Made by a program: the position numbers and the translations under genes | DNA from: Apiospora phragmitis | Lineage: Eukaryota > Ascomycota > Sordariomycetes > Amphisphaeriales > Apiosporaceae | Length of the DNA: 64,000 bases | Assembly (NCBI GenBank): GCA_038363925.1 | Contig: JAQQWL010000015.1 | Location: 806,001 to 870,000 of the forward strand | Reading direction: 5' to 3' | In this document: piece by piece, positions 22,041-33,586 of the stretch | Position numbering within the stretch: position 1 is the first letter of the stretch | Layout of the letters: every line of letters begins with the position of its first letter | The notes under the pieces: generated by a model | Database searches by the model: none | What the model was told of the DNA's origin: nothing | The model's input: the letters and a program-made list of their open reading frames with translations, nothing else

Positions 22041-24472
22041 GCATACAGAACAAAAAAAGAAGAACTACCAGCTGCAGGGTTTCTCAATCAGTCCCCTGCC
22101 ACTTCGGTGGTAATGCCATCCCGATATTCATCTGCACCCGTTGTTCCACCCCAGGGCCCAGGCTGTCTGCATTTCTTCTTTTACATTCTCCTGAGGTAGA
22201 AGTAGAGGGAGCTTCATGAGTGGAATACTGGCGGCGACACTTTGGAGGCCCCCAGTCAAATGAACTAGGGGGTCACCGGGTTCTCGTGAGAGGTGGCGGC
22301 GACCCACGGCATTGTGATACCTTTGGTGATCAGCTTCGTTATCTATCTACAGTGGCAACCAACTAGTATAAGAGCGCGCTGGAAGGCATACCTGCCTGCC
22401 CCTACCGCTACGCACATTTGACTGCCGTCATTGTCCGAAGAGCTCAACTTTTAGACGGAGCGGATCGTACAGCCTTGTCATCTCTGTCTGCACGGCCTGC
22501 CATCGCAAGTGGCTTCGACATCGTTCGCAGCAGTGTAAGTGAAAAGATCACTAAGACATTTATTGTGAGAAGTAGGTAGTGGCAGGCGGAGTGATTGACG
22601 ACAATGACACTACCAAAGAAAGGAAGAGAGAGGCAAAAGAAAAAGAAAAAAAATTAACGACTAAAACCTTATTCTGGTGCCATACCAGGATTCAGTTGCA
22701 CCCCCTTACTGATCCCTCTTTAGAATTCAGAACACCCGATCATGTATCACCCATGGAACATGGGTAAGGGACAATCACAAGGCGTCTACACATCTCAGTG
22801 TGGGAGAGAGGACGTCGGAAGCCTTATAACCCGGATCGACCAGAAGCCGGTGCCTGCCCTCTTGGGATAGAGGCGGCACGCAACTCGTTTGCCGTTAACT
22901 CGAAGCTTCAGCGAGAGAATTCCTTGTTGTTAGGCATCATATAGACCCTCGGCGATTTAGCCGGGGTTTCCGCTAAATGGGCGAAATGGGGACCGAGGTT
23001 CTGCCGGTGCACGGACTGCTTCGTGGTACGAGCGCGCCGCCCGTGCTAGCGTGGCAGCGATACGTACCGGTAGCGGTGGTGATCAACGCTAGCGTGGGCT
23101 TCAGTCGATTTGGTCTGGAAGCAGGGCGCCATTAGGCGGCTAGGCTACAGCGCCCGACTGTGATCTCCAGGCGGCATTACCTTTGCTTCTCTCATGCAGA
23201 CCTAATTGCACGACCTTCTGCCAATGAACCTACTTCATGGACGGCGGTTCCTGGCGGCCATTGATATGCAGCAAAGTTGGGAATGAAGAAATGCAACAGA
23301 GCCGTTCACTTATACAGTTCACAATAGGCATGTAGATGGCGCCCGCTGGCGTGATTAATAGTTCACCAGGCCTTGGTTTCATGGGCCTCATCTACTATTG
23401 ACCCTGGCAAGATGTTCAATAACGTTCTAGGGCATCTAATTGAAGCAGATTGCCACAGTGTTGAAGATGCTAGCATGCCACGAATCTTGGAAACAATGTG
23501 ACAGGACTGGGCTCGTACAGGAAGAAGCATTTGGCATCGTCATCAAGCAAAGCAAGGCCGATTGCAAAGGAAAGTCATCACGAGCTGTGTCTGGGTCATC
23601 GTTGCTACACAATACTGGGGACCACGGGCCTCATGACCCATCGCCGGATAGCATGGCGGCGACCCAACCCCTTTCCTCGTTATACAACCATTCTTTATAC
23701 TATAATGCAGCCACCAAACACATCCGTCGTGTATTGTATATTTAACATGAAAACTATGGCCAAACAAATTATTTGTTTGGCTCAAAGGGTAATCGTTCCA
23801 GGTGACTTTGTAATCCTGACTTAACATAGTACCTACATCTGGTTAGGTTTATTACAGGCGATCCTTTCCTGTAGTGAAAGGCTCGACCATTCACCATCCC
23901 CTTTGGAATGCTATGGTATCTGCTCAAAGGGTTTCTTCCTTTGTCAAACTATGCTAAAAAAAACCCTTCCTTGGCAGTAGCAGCTCCACCACAGTAGTCG
24001 TAGAACTAGCCGATGTGGCTGATGTGGCCTACGAAACATGGGTTTACCTGTAAGTTTCCCCCCTTGGCGGCACCTACAACACAAAAGGTACGGAAGACGC
24101 AACACTTCCACAGTGTCGCGTATACAATGATTTGGACAAGTGGTACTTCGATAACTTGGATAAGTGTTATTCCACTCCATGATATCTGACCGAATATGGC
24201 AGGTTCCACTCTACGTTTCTATATATAGCTGCTGAATAAAAACCAAATAGTGAACAGACTAAACGTCACCGACCTGAACCAAGATATGGACAAAGTTCAT
24301 CCCTATTCCGTCCGTACCCAACCTTAATTTCAAGCTTATCTGAGATTAGCCTTGTGACTAACCCAGCTTCAGAATAAGTGGATAGCAAAGTCTAGGGGAG
24401 ACCCTCTTTGGATTTTCTGCCGCTTTCTTCATGATTCATCAAGCGTATCAGCGACCAGTTTCCTCATCCCAA

Positions 24473-24576
24473 TCCGATATAGTGTAACGGTCAACATACT
24501 GCGTTTTCATCTTGGCGTCGCTAGAGCACGTCGAAGAAGACCCGCGGAGCTCGGGGTTCGATTCCCCGTATCGGAG
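24473..24576 (+). tRNA. tRNA-Glu (UUC anticodon) with intron
   Basis: Acceptor TCCGATA (24473-24479) pairs with TATCGGA (24569-24575), followed by discriminator G. The D arm is GTGT/ACAT and the anticodon stem CTGCG/CGCGG. The T arm is CGGGG-TTCGATT-CCCCG with a perfect B box. The anticodon loop TTTTCAC places TTC at positions 34-36. A 32-base intron (24510-24541) interrupts after position 37, the standard site for nuclear tRNA introns. The mature length is 72 bases. Confidence 0.92.
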
Positions 24577-24782
24577 ATGATATATTTCTTTCTGTTTTGC
24601 CATTCTTTTTGTTGACCACATCCAGTTCTCTCACTCACTGTAACGAGTGCTTGCATATACCCACCTATAGCGTACTTTGCATGGCAGAATTCGGCCCTAG
24701 TATTGGCTATAAGTATTGCTCGAAGTGTGCTTTGATATATTCAGTCTGATATTCCGATCTATATTAAATATAGTGCCATTGT

Positions 24783-25906
24783 TCATCCATAAGTTTTCCT
24801 CTTTCCGAAGAGCAGAGCGAGCCGTATTGATTTCGCAATGTGGCTCCAGCGACATCCGTTCTTCTTCTGCTCAGAGTCATGATCTACCCGTACCACCATC
24901 TTGTCGGTCGGCACAGTCAGTGAGATGCCATACTTGTCTGCCAGATTCCTGATGGATCTGTTCATCTGGCACGCTTCTCGCGGGCTGTCGGAGTGTAATG
25001 CCGGCACCATGACGTGATAATCGACCGACAGTTTACGAATAAGCCCCTCCAGCCCTTTCGAGGGGATGCTGTCGACGAGGGCTGGCAGGGCACCCGTATA
25101 GTTGAGGCCGTACCCGAGGTATGCGTTGTGGTAGTGCCTCTCGTGGTGGATATGGAGACGATAGAGCATCATGCCATAGTCGGAAGAGTCTATTTGGCGC
25201 TTAGACCCGGCTATGCAGTGCCAGAACTTGACGCGTTGCCTCTTCGACATGTTGATCCAGTAGTGACAGAAATGGGTGGCCACGTTGACCACAGACCCTG
25301 CGAAGGCGAACAAGTCACCGTCCAAATTTCGAACGGGGCCTATGGCATTGACCGGTTTCACGCCGGGGACGCCATAGTCGACACACAGCATGTACTTCCA
25401 AGCGCGCGAGAGTAAGGATGCGCTTGGCGTTCGTTCGAAGGCCTCGGCATGGGCTGAGTACGGAGCGGGGGCATCCAGTGTTGTAAGGGTATCCACATGT
25501 GTCTCGCAATCTTGACTATATAAAACGCTCGCAACGATGGGAAAGAGCACCCGGCTGTACAGCCGGAAGTCCCCCAAGGACAAGCCGTGGCGATGCATGT
25601 CGTCTCGGATGTGCACCAGACCGCCTTCCACCTGGCATTCGGTGGCTGGCCCATGACGGTGGCATACTCGGGTCTTTCTGGGCGTGCGACATGGCGACCG
25701 TTTGGCTTGTTCAAGTGGTCACCACCAGCTGGCGGAGAACCGATTCGAGTTTCCCATATAGGTAAACATATCGCATTCAGTTCCCTGAGTTCCGGATCGC
25801 TCGCAATCTCTTTATCTTCGACGAGTTTGTAACTCTGAATAGTTTCGTGCTCGCCAGCGCCGTATGGCGGTGGCGGCTCTGAGGTTACATCCGCAGTCTT
25901 GTACAT
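24783..25906 (-). CDS. Unrecognised protein, gene model uncertain
   Basis: Two minus-strand frames appear coding: 25906 to about 25768 (MYKTADVTSEPPPPYGAGEHE) and the longer frame ending at 24783. A 62-bp GTTTAC...AAG intron at 25706-25767 would join them in phase and give about 353 aa, but the branch site is weak and the model is tentative. The long part includes HIRDDMHRHGLSLGDFRLY, a hydrophobic segment (VLFPIVASVLY) and a His-rich stretch (LHIHHERHYHNAY). There is no signal peptide or recognised catalytic motif. The C-terminus is basic. It lies beside the monooxygenase gene on the same strand with a 404-base gap. I do not recognise a family. Confidence 0.4.
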
Positions 25907-26310
25907 GTTGGAGAGCGTCGGAGGGTGAGTTGGTGTATAAAGAACCACTCTGCACATGCAAGTTGTACAGAGTTAACAGAGGAACTTCAATTGGCCAACC
26001 TGAGTCTCGGCCAGAGCTATCTAAATAGAAATCAGGCATTGTACCGGAGATAACATGAACCCGCTTCCATTAGGTTCCATGGAACATCGGCTCAATCCAA
26101 AGTTTGTAGATATCTCTGGAGAGCTCCAGTTTAAGGGGACATGGGTATCCGGAGCCGCTGTCTTGCAACACCAGAGGTTTGGTGAGTTGAGGTTCTCATG
26201 AGTACAGTTCGCTCTATCAATCTGGAGAAATGGAAACGATATTTCGTACTGGGTATATGTATTACTTGATGAATGGATATATTGGATATATCTTGCATTC
26301 ATCCAAGTCC
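25907..26310. other. Intergenic
   Basis: About 0.4 kb between two minus-strand genes. No independent feature was seen. Confidence 0.4.
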
Positions 26311-27702
26311 TCAAACGCTAGGATGGTGCTTCCATTGCACCATTGAAGCAGGCAACGCTCCCTCCTTCAACCATTCGAGCACGGGTGACCCGGCCACCAG
26401 GGGACCAATGATGCTCTTGACTGCCATGCTGGACACAGGAAGATACGGTATGACGTATTTGGCAATCACCCTGTACTTCCAATCAGGCCATGCCAGCATC
26501 CTAATAGCCTTCATAGAGGTATCCGACATGGCAAGTGTATCTTCTGCCCGATCGGCCTGATAGGAGTGAAAGAGGTCTTCCAGTGACGGACTGCCCGGAC
26601 TTTTGTCTTCGAGCAGGAGCTTCCGCATTTTGTTGACGAGCACGACAAGGTCGGTCACGCCGCAGTTGTAGCCCAAGCCCGCGTGCGGTTCAAGTTTGCG
26701 TACCGAGTCGCCGACCAATACAGTTCGCTTCCAGTACCAGTCGTCTATCAACCCTTCTTCCAGATTGATCATGCCGGTGTCGCCCAACCGGAAAGAATCG
26801 ACGTCGGAAATGGTACGTCCAGGTGCGATGTAAAGCTGGCCCCATCTCTTCAGCATCGCTTCTTTGTCCTCCTCCGTGTAATACCTTTTTGGCGTGCACG
26901 TCGGCTTTTCAAGTTTCTCGTAGAGGCCAAACGCTCCCGAATCCTTCCCGTAGACAATTTGGGCGCACATGCCGTCGTGGTTTGCATCGTACTTGGTGTT
27001 CGGTGCCAGCCCGGGTAGCATGGGCAGATCGGCAAAGTATAGTCGATATGTCGTCGTGAACGGGGTTTTTTGGTCTTGCGACAACTCTTCTGGCTCAACA
27101 GCGAACCTTGTAGCCCGCGTTAATAAGCGGACCTTGCTGTGGACGCCGTCCGCCCCGATGACAATGGAGCCCTCGTGCCGAGTCCCATCGTCGCAGGCCA
27201 CGGTCACACCGTCTTCGGAACTCGTGATCTTCTCCATGGCCTTCCCGAGTAGTATGCTGGCTTGGGCAGTCTCTGGCAAACTATCAAAGAGAAACTTAAT
27301 CAACTGGTGGCGCTGAGTGAATTTGACAGCGTAACCAAACCTTGAATAACTGTCAGCTTCTGTATTATACACATTGCATTTACTATGGTACTTACTGTTT
27401 CTCCATAAGCTCCAGCAGACTGTCCTCCCCCTGACGCACGCATTCTCGGCCGAGAGGACAATCGTCCGCTTGCACCAATCCAAGATCGGCTGCAGCGTCT
27501 CCAGTAGGCCGAGTTGATCGAATGTGCGGAACGTTTGCGGCCAGATCGCCAATTGCGTCCCGCGCGAGGTCAATATGGACTTGTGTTTCTCCAGCACAAT
27601 GAAGTCGATGCCAGCTTTGGTAAGGATGTGGGCGGCCGTAAGGCCAACCAGCCCGCCGCCAACGACAATTGCGCGGAAGGGTTTGGTTGATTTTCCCGAC
27701 AT
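26311..27702 (-). CDS. FAD-dependent monooxygenase (aromatic hydroxylase type), one frame break
   Basis: Exon 1 is 27702-27396 and exon 2 is 27340-26311, with a 55-bp GTAAGT...AAG intron, giving about 445 aa. The upstream TTG-started extension is not used; the ATG at 27702 (MSGKSTKPFRA) immediately precedes the Rossmann motif VVGGGLVGLTAAHIL...VLEK. The DG motif GADGVHSKVR and the GD motif LVGDSVRKLEPHAGLGYNCG complete the class A flavoprotein hydroxylase fingerprint. The C-terminus has a hydrophobic segment (about YVIPYLPVSSMAVKSIIG) that may bind membrane, as in meroterpenoid and indole-diterpene epoxidases. Reading frame changes within the G-run at 27427-27431 (C on plus strand); one more base there would carry AENACVR into EDSLLELMEKQ and the splice donor. 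Function beyond NAD(P)H-dependent oxygenation is not readable. Confidence 0.8.
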   Translation of the reverse strand: MSGKSTKPFRAIVVGGGLVGLTAAHILTKAGIDFIVLEKHKSILTSRGTQLAIWPQTFRTFDQLGLLETLQPILDWCKRTIVLSAENACVRGRTVCWSLWRNSKYHSKCNVYNTEADSYSRFGYAVKFTQRHQLIKFLFDSLPETAQASILLGKAMEKITSSEDGVTVACDDGTRHEGSIVIGADGVHSKVRLLTRATRFAVEPEELSQDQKTPFTTTYRLYFADLPMLPGLAPNTKYDANHDGMCAQIVYGKDSGAFGLYEKLEKPTCTPKRYYTEEDKEAMLKRWGQLYIAPGRTISDVDSFRLGDTGMINLEEGLIDDWYWKRTVLVGDSVRKLEPHAGLGYNCGVTDLVVLVNKMRKLLLEDKSPGSPSLEDLFHSYQADRAEDTLAMSDTSMKAIRMLAWPDWKYRVIAKYVIPYLPVSSMAVKSIIGPLVAGSPVLEWLKEGALPASMVQWKHHPSV

Positions 27703-28165
27703 GGTTGCTATCTGGCGCGGTAACTTGGGTAACTCTTGACCGGCCAAATTGTCGCAAAAGGATTTGGGAGACTTGAAGATATGTCTCAGAGCCCGCTAGA
27801 GAGGAGTGGCGTCAGGGAGAAATAGGGCTGACATGAGACAGAGCTGTTAGCACCAATGTCAATATATATATGCGAAATCCGCCTGCACTCACTATATGCG
27901 AAACCCGCAGGCGCTAGCAAGGAATACATGCCGCTAGGTGAAGGCGAAGTCGATGCGCCAACACCGTTGTTAGCTGCTTACTATACGGCCATATGCGATT
28001 AGGCATAGATAATAACTTAATAACGGAGCCTGCGGTTGGATTCATTCAACTCCGCTCAATGCCAAGTTGAACATCCTGCATATTATACAACCTTCAAACC
28101 ACCTCAGAGTTCCTCGTGTGGGCAACTCTGCGCGAGGTGGGATCCGCATCACCATCGTCGTCGCC
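27703..28165. other. Intergenic
   Basis: About 0.46 kb containing the monooxygenase promoter and the 3-prime end region of the next minus-strand gene. A TATATATA stretch lies at about 27862-27870, upstream of the monooxygenase start. Confidence 0.4.
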
Positions 28166-29573
28166 TCAATCATCTCGCCAGGACGCGATATGCTGACTTT
28201 CCGGTCGATAGAACCCCAGGTTCAGAGCATCTTCCGATGTATCGTTTCGTCCTTGATTCCTGTTCGCTGCGAGGTGCCCAGTAATCTCAAGACTCGACTC
28301 CGTATCGCTTTCATCAACCTGGATCCGTTGCCTCCAATGTCTTCGAAGATAAAGGACCGAAAAAATAAATGCTGTATGTATACTACTCGCCATTCTGCCT
28401 ATCTTAGCTATAATGGGCTGGTAAACTGGGAGGTTGCCGCAGAGGACCGCTGTTGCATTGTGAATCGCGCCCCATAGTATGGCCTTATCCGTTTGGACTA
28501 AAGGGGGCAGTCAATATCAGTCGATAAAACATCAGATTATTGTTTTTCTTTTCGTTTTGGGTTTGCTTTCCCGGATAACAGAAAGGCCGAAGAGGGAAAC
28601 AAAGGGGTGGAAAGTGAAAGGAGATAAAATAAAGACACTCGAATCTGCTACGGGACAACATACCTTCTAGTCCGCTTCCTTGGTATGTGTAATACATGCG
28701 AAGAATATTTGTAATGACCGCACTATGTATTGCATTCGAGTTTAGTGTACTTCCAAGCTCGACCCGTGGGGGAGTGTGACTTACAAGCCCCCAAGTAGAA
28801 ATATGCCAGCAACGACGAGCTTCGTCTTCAAAGGTATTTGGACGAAGACGATGGCTCTGACAGGCAGTACCATGATCGTCACGTCAAGAACAGTCTCGAC
28901 GATGCAAATGGCGAGGAAAAAGAGGTTCCCGTTTAGGCATCGCCCCGGCTGCAGACGGTCCCAGAACTTGCTGAGTGGGAAGCATAGGCAGAGGTGCACG
29001 ACGAAACTCGTAACGAGGCAGGCGATGCAAATTGCCATTACCATCGTCGATTTCCGTCGGAAAGATGGTGTTGTAAATATTCGTCGGTATAAGAGGCAGA
29101 GGGAGATCCTAACGGTTGCAAGCACGAAAGGCGAAGTAGAAATTCCAATATAAGTCGCCTAGATCCTCCGCGAAACGGTGAGTAAGAGTACTTATGCCAG
29201 AAAAGGAAAAATTTGGAATGCGTTATTACCTTGAAGTAAGTTTCCATCATAGCGATATTCTCGGGCAAAGGATCGAGTGTGACAGCCTCAACGAGCTCAT
29301 TGGCTGGCCTGCCTCTGCTGCCATCATATAAATCTATGACTATCGATTAACATTTGTTTCCAGGAGGTGGAGAAGGTATATCTAACCCCATATAGTAGAG
29401 GCAACAGCAGTGATGGTGATAGGAACAGAGAAGAACATGGTCCGATCGTCCAAATGGACGCCGCTCTTCGTGGTTAGCCTGCACCACAAGCGCAAGACCG
29501 TGGATGACAGCACAGTACTGCAAGTTACAATACTAGTGATGAGTCTGTCCCTCCCGACTTGAGTAAGTTCCAT
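28166..29573 (-). CDS. Rhodopsin-domain (PTH11-like) membrane protein, second copy
   Basis: Five exons, 29573-29387, 29333-29230, 29158-28785, 28722-28664 and 28497-28166, give 351 aa with all phases consistent. An ATG at 29624 would add 17 residues. The N-terminus GRDRLITSIVT is the usual GR.RL start before helix 1. Later landmarks are HLDDRTMFFSVPI, TVRISLCLLYRRIF, FWDRLQPGRCLNGNLFF and DVTIMVLPVRAI, all typical of the fungal rhodopsin domain. Exon 5 contains the last helix (AILWGAIHNATAVLCGNLP), the position of the conserved E.n.AiiC.ClP motif, and a polar tail. The intron before exon 5 is unusually long (166 bp) for this window. Role: putative GPCR-like surface protein. Confidence 0.82.
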
Positions 29574-30617
29574 TATCAAGGTAAGCTGTGAATGAAAACA
29601 GGAAGGGGAAAGCAATATTGACATCAACCTCAACAGATGGACGTAGAGGTGGCATCTGTCACGACTGGTATTCCACTTTTGAGATCAAGCGTGAAGTACT
29701 GAACGGACTTCAGTAGTACGAGGCCACACATAATATCTCTTTACGGCAATTTTCTGATTGGATGCATGGGCGTTTCGGCCCCTCTGCTTAGGTGACGCAG
29801 TTGCTGTCAGCAAAATTTCGATGGGTATCTACGATGAACGTAAGACCAAGGGAACATATTTGGGTGTGACAGGGGCATTGTGACGTGAGGTTTGATATAT
29901 CTGTTTTCTAGAGACGACTGGTCGGTCCGAGTCCATCCTCAACTATCCCATCACACACCTGAAAGCGCCTCGGTGAGAATTCAGGATCTGTAATCGGGGC
30001 CATTCTCACCTCAGCCATACGGTGGCAGTCAGCTGCAGCGATACAGATCATTGCCTTTATACCTTCCTCTCCAAGACTAGCCCCTGATTGCCGCTCCCCA
30101 CTCAGGTTCCCAACCGGCCTCGGTAAGAGCTGACTACAGTTCTGCGCCATGACTGCGTTTACTAACCAATGAAAAGACCAGTTGTGCTTAAATCGATGGC
30201 AGGCCCAAGTTCGCATTCCCTCCCCATTTGAGGTAATGAAGACGATGATGGGGACTTCGCCGCTGCTATTGACAATATACACTTCATCGTTATTATAGCA
30301 AGTGACAACTCCCTGCCGCCTTTCTAAATTCAAGCGCGTCGAAAACTATACCCATCATGATCATCATCATGGCCATTATTGTCCGGTGGGCCAATCACAC
30401 GCGACATTAAAGATACGTTACGTAGGTGGCGGGGAATGCGGCCGCTGAGACGTGACGAGCCCTTGCAAGAGGGGTCAAAATTGCAGCCGGATGTGTACCG
30501 TGAGGTGCTCAATAGTCTGTGGCCCCCTCTGGTTGGGGGCGAAAACCTGCCTGATTCTCTTCCTTCCACAAATTCTTCGGGATTTCCTCACACATTCTCA
30601 TACAACCTATTCACAAG
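29574..30617. other. Divergent intergenic region
   Basis: About 1 kb between the PTH11-like gene (minus) and the AAA+ gene (plus). Minus-strand ORFs at 29908-30333 and 30330-30569 are open but show no recognisable protein character, so I leave them out. Confidence 0.4.
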
Positions 30618-33330
30618 ATGATGTCGCCTCCTCACGAAGGAGCTAAAGGGAAGCGAAAGCCTCCGCCTCCGCCTCCGAAGAAGCCTCATATGGCGGTGTC
30701 GGCCAGAACGAATGGACTGCATTCTCCTTCGTCCCAAGCAAGCAGCGCCTCCCCCGAGCTAGCCCGAAACCTTCAGGGAGACCTCAAGTCAAACCCAGGG
30801 AAATGCGAACGAGGTGATTTAGGCCAGGTGAAAATAGCCGGCAAGATGGTCGTGAATGGGGACGAACGATCACAGAGTGAGAAGCAAACACGGCTGAACT
30901 GGGATACATACTAACTCCCATAGATGAGGTTGGGACCCAAACAGACGGGAACCCGGATCTTCCTGATGATAATGACCAGGCGTCAGACGCACATACAGAG
31001 AATGACAACAAGACTGACGAGACAGACACTCGTGAGCTCACTGGAATTGGCCGCCGAGTCAAAGGGAAAGATGGCAAGTTTGAAGTCATCGATGAGGCCG
31101 AGTGGAACCCTCGTCCTTCGTCAGGGCCCGACGGGTTCCCTATCATCCTTGACAAGCTACGGGACAAGGACAGGGTCACCATAACGAGCCTACTTCTTAT
31201 GAAAGCGTTCGATATGGCGCTCAGTAAAGCAGGAGATCCCTACATAACCAAGTACGATTACAGCATCTCTATCCGAAAGCCCTTTGTCCCGCTCTACTTC
31301 AAGTATGACGAGATCGTGAGTTGCGCCACTGCGGAACTAGAGCGTTCCCCAGACGCCTTCGAGTCGAAGGACTTGACAAAAATGCAACTTTGGTATGAGA
31401 GAGATGTTTTGAACTCACACGTGGAACTAAGAAATACGATCAAGACTGGTTGGGTCACGTTCGAAGATCTTTGGGTCTTTTCGAACCTGGGGAGTTGGTG
31501 TACAGCATCGACAACTTCAAGCAACCGCGCCTCTATGTTGTCGCAGCTACGACTGAACGCGAGCATATTCCAGATGATCTTGAGCTTCCCTTCTTACCGG
31601 GGCTTAATCATTCTCGAAAACGCAGGTTTATTGTGGACCTGTGGTTCGTGGATTGGGACGCGTCCTTTCAGGAATTCAAGAGACAGAAAGAGACGAAAAA
31701 AATTACCTCTTTCAATGGCTCGCGGCGCGTAGCCAACCTCGAGTTCTATCCTCTGCGGTATTATAAGCAAGGGAATCAGAAAAGCATTGACAACCTGCTT
31801 GCCGAGCTGCGACAACGTGGGCAGCTGTGGAAAACCCTGGCAAGCGACAATCCCGTGAGCATGTATCATAGCGGACCTGCCATTGAGTTCCGAAATAGCA
31901 CCTCTGCCATGGAAATGGGGTCAGAAAAGATAGAGAATCGAAACGTATGCTAGCCCCCGCCTCTCGCATTGGTTGCACCTCCGCTAACGTTCGCCATTGT
32001 GCGCATCAGTTGAAAGCAAGAGTTGTTGTCGATCATTCAGGATATACTCAGTTCCGGGGGAATAGCGTCCTCCGCAGGGTGACAACCATGATGGATATCT
32101 TCAGCGAAGTGGGTCAAGACCGGGAAGCTCCAGTCTCGGTGGCAGGACTCGAAGACGTTCCGGGTGCACCAGACAGTGCTCCTGCGTCGGAGCCCTTCTC
32201 CGACACCCAAGCTCAACTCTGCCCTTCCGTTTTGTACTGCTGTTTGCCTACCACAACGACGTGGTATAGTGTTACTATAGCCAACCTAACGCCCGTGGAA
32301 TGGCAGAAGGACGCCATTGAAGGTCTTGTGATAGCACGCGACACAAAGCAGACGCTATGTGACCTTGTGGAAGAGCACAAGAGAGGGAGGTTATCAGGCA
32401 GTCTTAGTGACTTCATTGCTCACAAGGGCCAGGTATGGTATATCCAAGCCCCCACTCGAGTATGGGACTGCAGCTTATCGCCATGTGCGTTCACAGGCTC
32501 TTGTACTTGTTCTACATGGTCCCCCAGGTGTTGGCAAAACCCTTACAGCGGGTAGGTAGCGTCGCACCAGATTATGAAACCGTTGACTGATCTAAAGATT
32601 GCGCGACGCAGAGGCTATTGCCGAATATACTGAACGGCCACTATACCCCGTCAACATCGGCGAGGTCTCAAAAGAAAAGGAAGTCGTGTTCCGTCTTGAG
32701 ATAATATTTGAGTTTTCGGTAAGATGGGACGCTGTACTTCTAATCGACGAGGCAGATGTTGTGCTCGAGAGGAGATCTTATGAGGATCTGAAAAGGAACG
32801 CAATCGTATCTGGTGAGTGCCTCCATATATGCTTCGGGACAAATGTGTTCTAAGCGGCTGCGGGACTTAACGCAGTCTTTTTGCGGATGCTGGAATACTA
32901 CCGCGGGATCCTCTTCCTCACAACAAACCGGCTGGGGTCCATGGACGTCGCCTTCCAGTCCCGCGTGTCGCTCGCTGTCCGCTTCAGCCCCCTGACCGCG
33001 GCGCTCCGCCGCCAGATCTGGCTGAACTTCATCACCCGCCTCGACCCCCTGGAGCTCCAGGGCCGCGAGGAGCTGCTGGCCCGGCTGGACGACGTCCAGG
33101 AGTGGGACCTGAACGGGCGGCAAATCCGGAACGTGCTGCGGATGGCGCAGTCCATCGCGCTGGCGCGGGAGAAGCGCCGCGGCGCCATGAGCTTTGCCCA
33201 CGTCGAGCAGATCGTGAACGAGACGCTGCGGTTCCAGCACTACTTCGAGGAGGGGTACAGGGAGTCGCGCGTGGAGCTGGGACAGATGGAAACGCGCAAG
33301 TTTCAGCAGCGCTCTTTGGCGCGAAGATGA
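30618..33330 (+). CDS. AAA+ ATPase of the DUF7025 / fungal AAA family, one frame break
   Basis: Six exons: 30618-30876, 30924-31944, 32010-32432, 32497-32551, 32612-32812, 32876-33330 (about 804 aa). A proline-rich, low-complexity N-terminus is followed by a DUF7025-like region (ITKYDYSISIRKPFVPLYFKY; ELVYSIDNFKQPRLYVV) and KARVVVDHSGY. The ATPase core has Walker A HGPPGVGKTLTAE assembled over exons 4-5, Walker B LLIDEADVVLERR, and GILFLTTNRLGSMDVAFQSRV (sensor 1, arginine-finger region). The C-terminal helical lid is LNGRQIRNVLRMAQSIA. Members are broadly conserved in filamentous fungi with no defined substrate. A single-base break lies at the G-run 31473-31475; one extra G would give FEDLWGLFEPGELVY. 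The gene is convergent with the DUF7708 gene, with only about 255 bases between stops. Confidence 0.87.
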
Positions 33331-33586
33331 CATGCGGCGGTCTTTACCAGGTGGCATTTGCGAAACGAATTTTGGTCTCTTCTTTATCATTGGTACTTTT
33401 AGCAGACTCGAGGCCATGGGCTTTCAACAAACCAGAGATGATCGTGCCGCCGTAGTGGTTTGTCATGATTGTCTGTCATTATCGTTATGTACATCATTCC
33501 CAATCCCTAGCTCTCGTTGTAGCATTGTAGCATCGGTTTCGAACAAATGCACGCTATATATGCTACATAATTCTCGTGTTATCTCT

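Larger units (their letters stand above)
20750..24472. other. Gene-poor region with tRNA-like repeats
   Basis: About 3.7 kb with no supportable protein gene. It contains the two related tRNA-like repeats described separately, short A- and T-runs, and several B-box-like TTCGAA sites. Base composition is mixed, with a GC-richer patch around 22900-23200. It ends at the tRNA-Glu gene. Confidence 0.5.

Noticed and set aside
29908..30569. Two minus-strand ORFs between the PTH11-like and AAA+ genes
   Set aside because: They lack ATG starts that fit, family resemblance or plausible splice sites.
24783..33330. A complete secondary-metabolite cluster
   Set aside because: Only one monooxygenase and membrane proteins are present; there is no polyketide synthase, peptide synthetase, prenyltransferase or terpene cyclase that I can recognise.
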